From the NCBI GenBank assembly GCA_014075275.1, contig CP046179.1, forward strand, positions 2,427,932 through 2,491,931: a stretch of 64,000 nucleotides of DNA, in the 5' to 3' direction. Under the pieces are notes generated by a model, which saw only the letters and a program-made list of their open reading frames with translations, did no database searches and was not told the origin of the DNA. Position 1 is the stretch's first letter. Each line of letters opens with the position of its first letter. The stretch comes from Boseongicola sp. GTDB lineage: Bacteria; Pseudomonadota; Alphaproteobacteria; Rhodobacterales; Rhodobacteraceae. Positions 60,205 to 64,000 of this stretch are shown here, piece by piece. The position numbers were made by a program, and so were the translations under genes.

Positions 60205-61392
60205 TTAGACCGGGCCGTCGGCGCGGTCGCGAGCCAACATACGAATGGCTTTCGTCAGTTGCGCAATATCGGTTCTGATTTCGCCAATGGATTCCTGCCG
60301 ACCTGCCGACATTTCTTCGAGGATACGCAGCATCTGCACATCCATCGACCGCAGACGCATCCGGCTTTCAGCATCGACTTGGCCGGTACCTTCGCTGACC
60401 AGGGTTTCAATGGCCTGGGTCAACCTGTCCTGGCTGGCAGACACAGCTGTCATATCGGGCCCCGTATTGACATCCCCTTCGCCCAGGCGATCCGCAAGCC
60501 GTGAAACCGCATTGGCCAGCATACCCAGACGATCCTCGGCAGCCGCCGAGCGATCTGTGGATTCGGCATAAAACGCCTGCATCGCATCCAGCCGTTCGGC
60601 CATATGCTCGGCCAGTTGGGAAACCGCGCCGGTGTCTGCCGCACCACCGCCTTCGTCTGCAGAAAAGCCGATGCGGGTGATGGTCGATAACCAATCTTCC
60701 AGCTCGCGGTAAAACCGGTTCTGACCATGACCAGCGAACAGCTCCAGCAAACCAACAACCAGTGACCCTGCCAGACCCAAAAGCGACGAAGCAAAAGCAA
60801 CGCCCATACCACCAAGCTGCGCTTCCAGACCTTGCATCAGCCGTTCAAAAACCTGAACGCCGGTGTCACCTTCTTGTGGAGCAAGCGACCGGATCGTATC
60901 CACAACAGCGGGAACCGTGGTCGCCAAACCATAGAATGTTCCCAAAAGACCCAGGAAAATCAACAGATTGACAATATATCGCGTGATATCCCGCGCTTCA
61001 TCAATCCGGGTCGCCACCGAGTCCAATATTGACCGCGCCGAAGACGATCCGATTTGCGTTCTGGCCCCGCGCTTGCGCAGCAATGCCGCCAGCGAGGCAA
61101 GCAAACGCGGCGCGTTGGTGAACTGATGTCCGGCGCGATCCAGCGCAAAACCTTCAATCCATTGAACCGATGTAATCAACTGGATCACTTGCCAAAAACA
61201 GGCCAGCACACCGATCACAAAGACGAAACCGATAAAACCGTTCAGCCAGGGGTTTGCCAGAAACACCGGCGCCACCTGCGGATAGGCAATATAGGCCCCA
61301 GCGCCGACCAGTCCCAAAACGATAAGCATCGTCAGAATCTGACGGTAAGGTCGTGTGAATTGCGGCTCGGCCTCGCGATCCGGTTGGTCCAT
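60205..61392 (-). CDS. MotA/TolQ/ExbB-like proton-channel protein
   Basis: A 395-residue inner-membrane protein with two early helices (about 18-40 and 45-70), a cytoplasmic part, and a pair of helices carrying FLGLLGTFYGLATTVPAVVDTI and GMGVAFASSLLGLAGSLVVGLLELF, the MotA/TolQ/ExbB signature. The C-terminal 130 residues are helical and charged (VQMLRILEEMSAGRQESIGEIRTDIAQL). ATG 61392 is preferred over a frame to 61428. It is the partner of the MotB/OmpA-like protein. Confidence 0.86.
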   Translation of the reverse strand: MDQPDREAEPQFTRPYRQILTMLIVLGLVGAGAYIAYPQVAPVFLANPWLNGFIGFVFVIGVLACFWQVIQLITSVQWIEGFALDRAGHQFTNAPRLLASLAALLRKRGARTQIGSSSARSILDSVATRIDEARDITRYIVNLLIFLGLLGTFYGLATTVPAVVDTIRSLAPQEGDTGVQVFERLMQGLEAQLGGMGVAFASSLLGLAGSLVVGLLELFAGHGQNRFYRELEDWLSTITRIGFSADEGGGAADTGAVSQLAEHMAERLDAMQAFYAESTDRSAAAEDRLGMLANAVSRLADRLGEGDVNTGPDMTAVSASQDRLTQAIETLVSEGTGQVDAESRMRLRSMDVQMLRILEEMSAGRQESIGEIRTDIAQLTKAIRMLARDRADGPV

Positions 61393-61464
61393 CAGGGCCC
61401 GGTCCTGTCGCTGTTGTTTTGTGCACAATAGGCCAAGGCCGACGCCCTGCCAACCTCAATAAAA

Positions 61465-62028
61465 TCAGGCGATGCCAGTGATTTGACGGACCCGCCCCGC
61501 CAACCACTCCAGATCAGGATCGGCGATGCCCAACTCATCCAGATGCTCCACCGTGTTCCACAAATATTCAGTGTTCGGTCCGCGTCCACCAACAGCGGCG
61601 GAAATAATTTGGGCCTGCTGCTCCAACGCCATGCCGCCCACGTATTGAACATGATCGGTGTCCACCACATAGGCCAACGCCCGCACCCCACCGATCTGGT
61701 CCACCTCCAACGACAAAACCCGCTCAACATAAGCAGAGGAAATCAATTCGCGTTCGCGAAGATAGGCCACAGTGGCGTCTGCGTCAGCCTCGGGAACGCG
61801 GAACGCCACCCCGCTGCACTCCGCACCTTCGTGGGGATCCAACGCCAACACCAACCCCGGATCGTCTTCGGTTCCGCGATGATGGACCGACGACATGCAA
61901 AAACTGCGCGCAAAGCCAGTTAGTCGCGCCAAACGCTGCTCGGCCACCGGGAAACCCGGATCCCAGATCAGCGATCCATAGCCGAACACCCACAACGGGC
62001 TTGGCGGTGTCTCTGGTTCTTCTGTCAT
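61465..62028 (-). CDS. gamma-glutamylcyclotransferase (ChaC-like)
   Basis: A 187-residue enzyme with the motif LWVFGYGSLIWDPGF at residues 12-26 and the catalytic Glu in VAYLRERELISSAYVE. ChaC-type enzymes release 5-oxoproline from glutathione. It lies 72 bases upstream of the ExbB-like gene on the same strand; whether it belongs to that operon is unclear. Confidence 0.9.
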   Translation of the reverse strand: MTEEPETPPSPLWVFGYGSLIWDPGFPVAEQRLARLTGFARSFCMSSVHHRGTEDDPGLVLALDPHEGAECSGVAFRVPEADADATVAYLRERELISSAYVERVLSLEVDQIGGVRALAYVVDTDHVQYVGGMALEQQAQIISAAVGGRGPNTEYLWNTVEHLDELGIADPDLEWLAGRVRQITGIA

Positions 62029-62069
62029 CTGCGCCTTAATACAGACCGAGGACGCGGGGAAAAGACCAA

Positions 62070-63071
62070 ATGATCCGATTGATTGTGTTGTTGCTGGTTG
62101 TCAGCCTGGGCTGGATGTCCTGGTGGGCCTTCGGCTCATCCGCGCTGGAACGCTCGCTCACGTCCTGGATCGAAACCTCGCGAAGTCAGGGCATCGCAAC
62201 GAATGCCGAAGCCATTGACGTGCGCGGCTTTCCCAGTCGGTTCGACACAACGATAACCAACGTCACCCTTCAGCCGCCCGGGCGCAATGTCACCTGGTCG
62301 GGCACGTTCCTTCAACTGCTGGCGCTGGCCTACAAGCCCCATCAGGTCATCGCGGTCCTGCCCAACCAGCATCACGTCGAAACGCCGCTGCAAGCCATCG
62401 ACATCACAAATGATCAGGCCCGTGGATCAATCTTCCTTCAGCCATCAACGTCATTGCCCCTCGAACGCTCAACGATCGTCATCGACAAACTGAACCTGAA
62501 CTCATCTCTTGGCTGGTCGCTGTCGCTGGATCAGGCGCGCATCGCGACTGAACAGATCGAAGCCCGCACAAACGCCCACCGTATCGGCGCCGAGATTTTA
62601 CAAATCACCCTACCAACCAGCGCCCGGGAAACGCTCGATCCTACCGAAACGCTGCCGCCACAGATAGCGCGCCTGCATCTGGATGCTACTGCCGATTTCA
62701 CCGCCCCCTGGGACCGGCACGCCCTTGAGACCACCCGTCCTCAGATTTCCGCGCTGAATATCGCAGACCTCTCGGCGAACTGGGGCGATATCGGCCTTTC
62801 TGCCAAAGGCCTGCTTTCCCTGACCCCGTCCGGAACACCGGAAGGCGAAATCACCCTTGAAGCCACCAACTGGAAGCGTCTCTTCAACATGGCCGTCGAG
62901 GCCGGACTAATTTCCCGCCCAGACGCCCCAAATGTCGAAAATGCCTTGCAATTGATCGCGCTTCTAAGCGGCAACGCTGACGCGCTGGAAGTTCCGCTCA
63001 CATTTCGCGCAGGCGGCATTTTCCTTGGCCCTATCCCGCTTGGCCCCGCGCCACGCATTGTGATCCCCTAG
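62070..63071 (+). CDS. DUF2125 domain-containing protein
   Basis: A 333-residue exported or membrane-anchored protein. The N-terminal helix (LIVLLLVVSLGWMSWWAFGSSALERSLTSW) and the following EAIDVRGFPSRFDTTITNVTLQPPG are typical of DUF2125, an alphaproteobacterial family of unknown role, probably facing the periplasm. It is divergent from the ChaC gene and ends in repeat copy 3. Confidence 0.85.
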   Translation: MIRLIVLLLVVSLGWMSWWAFGSSALERSLTSWIETSRSQGIATNAEAIDVRGFPSRFDTTITNVTLQPPGRNVTWSGTFLQLLALAYKPHQVIAVLPNQHHVETPLQAIDITNDQARGSIFLQPSTSLPLERSTIVIDKLNLNSSLGWSLSLDQARIATEQIEARTNAHRIGAEILQITLPTSARETLDPTETLPPQIARLHLDATADFTAPWDRHALETTRPQISALNIADLSANWGDIGLSAKGLLSLTPSGTPEGEITLEATNWKRLFNMAVEAGLISRPDAPNVENALQLIALLSGNADALEVPLTFRAGGIFLGPIPLGPAPRIVIP

Positions 63072-63170
63072 GGCTTCTTCTGTCTGGCAAATACTTCGGG
63101 GAGTCCCTGCAAAAAGCAGGGACGGGGCAGCGCCCCAAATAAAACAATCGTGCGAGGGGCAAAGCCCCTC
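63072..63170 (+). repeat. stop-codon-abutting 3' element, copy 3
   Basis: Right after the TAG stop comes GGCTTCTTCTGTCTGGC and AAATACTTCGGGGAG, then three hairpins: GTCCCTGC-AAAAA-GCAGGGAC (63103-63123), GGGGC-AGC-GCCCC (63124-63136) and GAGGGGC-AAA-GCCCCTC (63154-63170). It is the most elaborate of the three copies. Confidence 0.72.
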
Positions 63171-63179
63171 ACAATCCAT

Positions 63180-63749
63180 CTACCGGCAGTAAGCGCGTCG
63201 TCGGCTGGCCACATCGAAATGGAAGTGATCGCGATGAAAGCGATCCGCGTTCGGTCCCAGAACAGTCCCGAATGTCCCGCACGCCCCCCGATGGAGACGC
63301 CGCAGTAATGCCCTGTCGCGACCGGAATTCCAGCCGTTCAAAACGGTAACCCGGCTACCATCGCGCATCACCAGCGCCGAGATGTCGATCGCATTACCCT
63401 TGGCATGTTCCGACAACTTCCCGCCGCGCCTCGAATTAATGTTTCGACAGGCATAATGCGCCGCAACGCGTAACTCGCTCAATCCGCCGCCGCGCCGACC
63501 AACCGCCGGTATGGCAACGCGCCGCACCCAGGTGTCCAATGCCCGCACGGTCGCCGTCGATAGCATCGCCGGTTGCGACAACCGGACGCCTGAAACTTCG
63601 CGCACAACCCAGGCATCGCGCACCCCACAACCGCCAGGCCCGTTTACCGCGCTACGTTTGGTGGCCTCAATATTGGATGGAACACTCCCACCCCCGCCGC
63701 CGCAGGCGACTACAAAACAAAGCGCAAACAGCGCTGCATATCTGATCAT
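63180..63749 (-). CDS. extensin-like family lipoprotein
   Basis: A 189-residue predicted lipoprotein: signal ALFALCFVVAC with Cys16 followed by a Gly run. The extensin-like C-terminal domain shows GCGVRDAWVVREVSGV, LRVAAHYACRNIN, LSEHAKGNAIDISALVM and DRFHRDHFHFDVA. These His/Asp motifs match the D-Ala-D-Ala carboxypeptidase-like (LAS) metallopeptidase fold, so a role in peptidoglycan trimming is likely. It overlaps the stop of the upstream gene by four bases. Confidence 0.88.
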   Translation of the reverse strand: MIRYAALFALCFVVACGGGGGSVPSNIEATKRSAVNGPGGCGVRDAWVVREVSGVRLSQPAMLSTATVRALDTWVRRVAIPAVGRRGGGLSELRVAAHYACRNINSRRGGKLSEHAKGNAIDISALVMRDGSRVTVLNGWNSGRDRALLRRLHRGACGTFGTVLGPNADRFHRDHFHFDVASRRRAYCR

Positions 63750-64000
63750 GATTTCTTCCCGATCCGACCGAAGTCCGGTGCATCCGTATCCTGCCCGGCC
63801 TCGATAATGCCCCGCCGTATCGCCCGCGTATGAGTGAAATACTCATGCAGGTGATCCCCATCTCCTGTGCGAATTGCCCGCTGCAACGCAAACAATTCTT
63901 CCGTGAAGCGCCCCAGAACCTCCAGGGTCGCTTCCTTATTGTTCAAAAACACATCCCGCCACATCGTCGGGTCCGAGGCCGCAATCCGGGTAAAATCCCG
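63746..64000 (-). CDS. prephenate/arogenate dehydrogenase, C-terminal part
   Basis: The frame is open to the right edge of the window, giving the last 84 residues. The stretch DFTRIAASDPTMWRDVFLNNKEATLEVL is the helical C-terminal domain found in TyrA/TyrC dehydrogenases of tyrosine synthesis. The NAD-binding domain lies outside. The TGA overlaps the ATG of the extensin-like gene, so they are coupled. Confidence 0.85.
   Translation of the reverse strand, partial: RDFTRIAASDPTMWRDVFLNNKEATLEVLGRFTEELFALQRAIRTGDGDHLHEYFTHTRAIRRGIIEAGQDTDAPDFGRIGKKS

Noticed and set aside
57877-61392. Zorya anti-phage system
   Set aside because: Only ZorA/ZorB-like genes are present; no ZorC, ZorD or ZorE neighbours, and the long tail is in the B rather than the A subunit.

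Overview
The window looks like chromosomal DNA of a marine alphaproteobacterium of the Rhodobacteraceae (Roseobacter group). The grounds are: a probable (2S)-methylsuccinyl-CoA dehydrogenase of the ethylmalonyl-CoA pathway; an atpHAGDC operon coding only for F1; the alphaproteobacterial run pdxJ-acpS-lepB-rnc-era-DUF1491-recO; the amidase-dapC-ftsK-lolA run; DUF1150, DUF2125, DUF1491 and DUF465 families; and an ExbB-like/coiled-coil-OmpA pair. Coding density is high, and most of the window is core or near-core genome. No phage, insertion sequence, integron or CRISPR array was seen.

Layout. 1-3.8 kb: an incomplete TPR-sulfotransferase gene and divergent mcd. 3.7-9.9 kb: the minus-strand recO-DUF1491-era-rnc-lepB-acpS cluster, then three plus-strand genes (a possible lipoprotein and two tiny membrane proteins that share a leader motif) lying between acpS and pdxJ. 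10-10.6 kb: intact DUF1150 beside a damaged hsp20. 10.5-19.5 kb: DUF465, purE-purK-NUDIX, hemE and a transporter facing hemC, a glutathionyl-hydroquinone reductase, a degenerate receiver domain and a lytic transglycosylase. 19.8-21.2 kb: an N-formylglutamate amidohydrolase, tRNA-Val(GAC) and the 41-residue bL36. 21.3-26.4 kb: aldehyde dehydrogenase and a hydroquinone-type ring-cleaving dioxygenase, each preceded by a clear palindrome, then rluA-like, GFA, free-Met-sulfoxide reductase and a STAS/anti-sigma-kinase pair. 26.8-37.5 kb: hspQ, an SLT lipoprotein, lolA, ftsK, dapC, amidase, ubiH-type hydroxylase, Trm112-like, LON-domain and CnoX-like genes. 37.5-46 kb: DUF6653, a tightly coupled run xth-FAD oxidase-DUF4383-like-two unknowns, a SnoaL-like/LuxR regulator, FHA protein, alpha/beta hydrolase and LysE. 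46.4-51.4 kb: the F1-ATPase operon. 51.6-55.7 kb: methyltransferase, gloB and clpA. 55.8-57.9 kb: two tandem TupA-like ATP-grasp genes, the second frameshifted. 57.9-64 kb: a MotB/OmpA-like giant coiled-coil protein with its ExbB/MotA-like partner, ChaC, DUF2125, an extensin-like lipoprotein and the end of a prephenate dehydrogenase gene.

Themes. Lipoprotein and cell-envelope maintenance recurs (lepB, lolA, two lipobox proteins, lytic enzymes, extensin-like protein, the OmpA/ExbB pair). Quinol or aromatic detoxification is suggested by the GS-hydroquinone reductase, ring-cleaving dioxygenase, aldehyde dehydrogenase and GFA. A repeated element, a conserved core followed by GC hairpins, starts within a few bases of the stop codon of three plus-strand genes, each facing a convergent gene. 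The observations most worth a second look are the coiled-coil motor-like pair, the stop-abutting element, the twin small proteins with a shared leader, the coupled FAD-oxidase operon, and the decayed hsp20 and ATP-grasp genes. Start codons were often moved inward from the longest open frame on the basis of ribosome binding sites; each case is stated.
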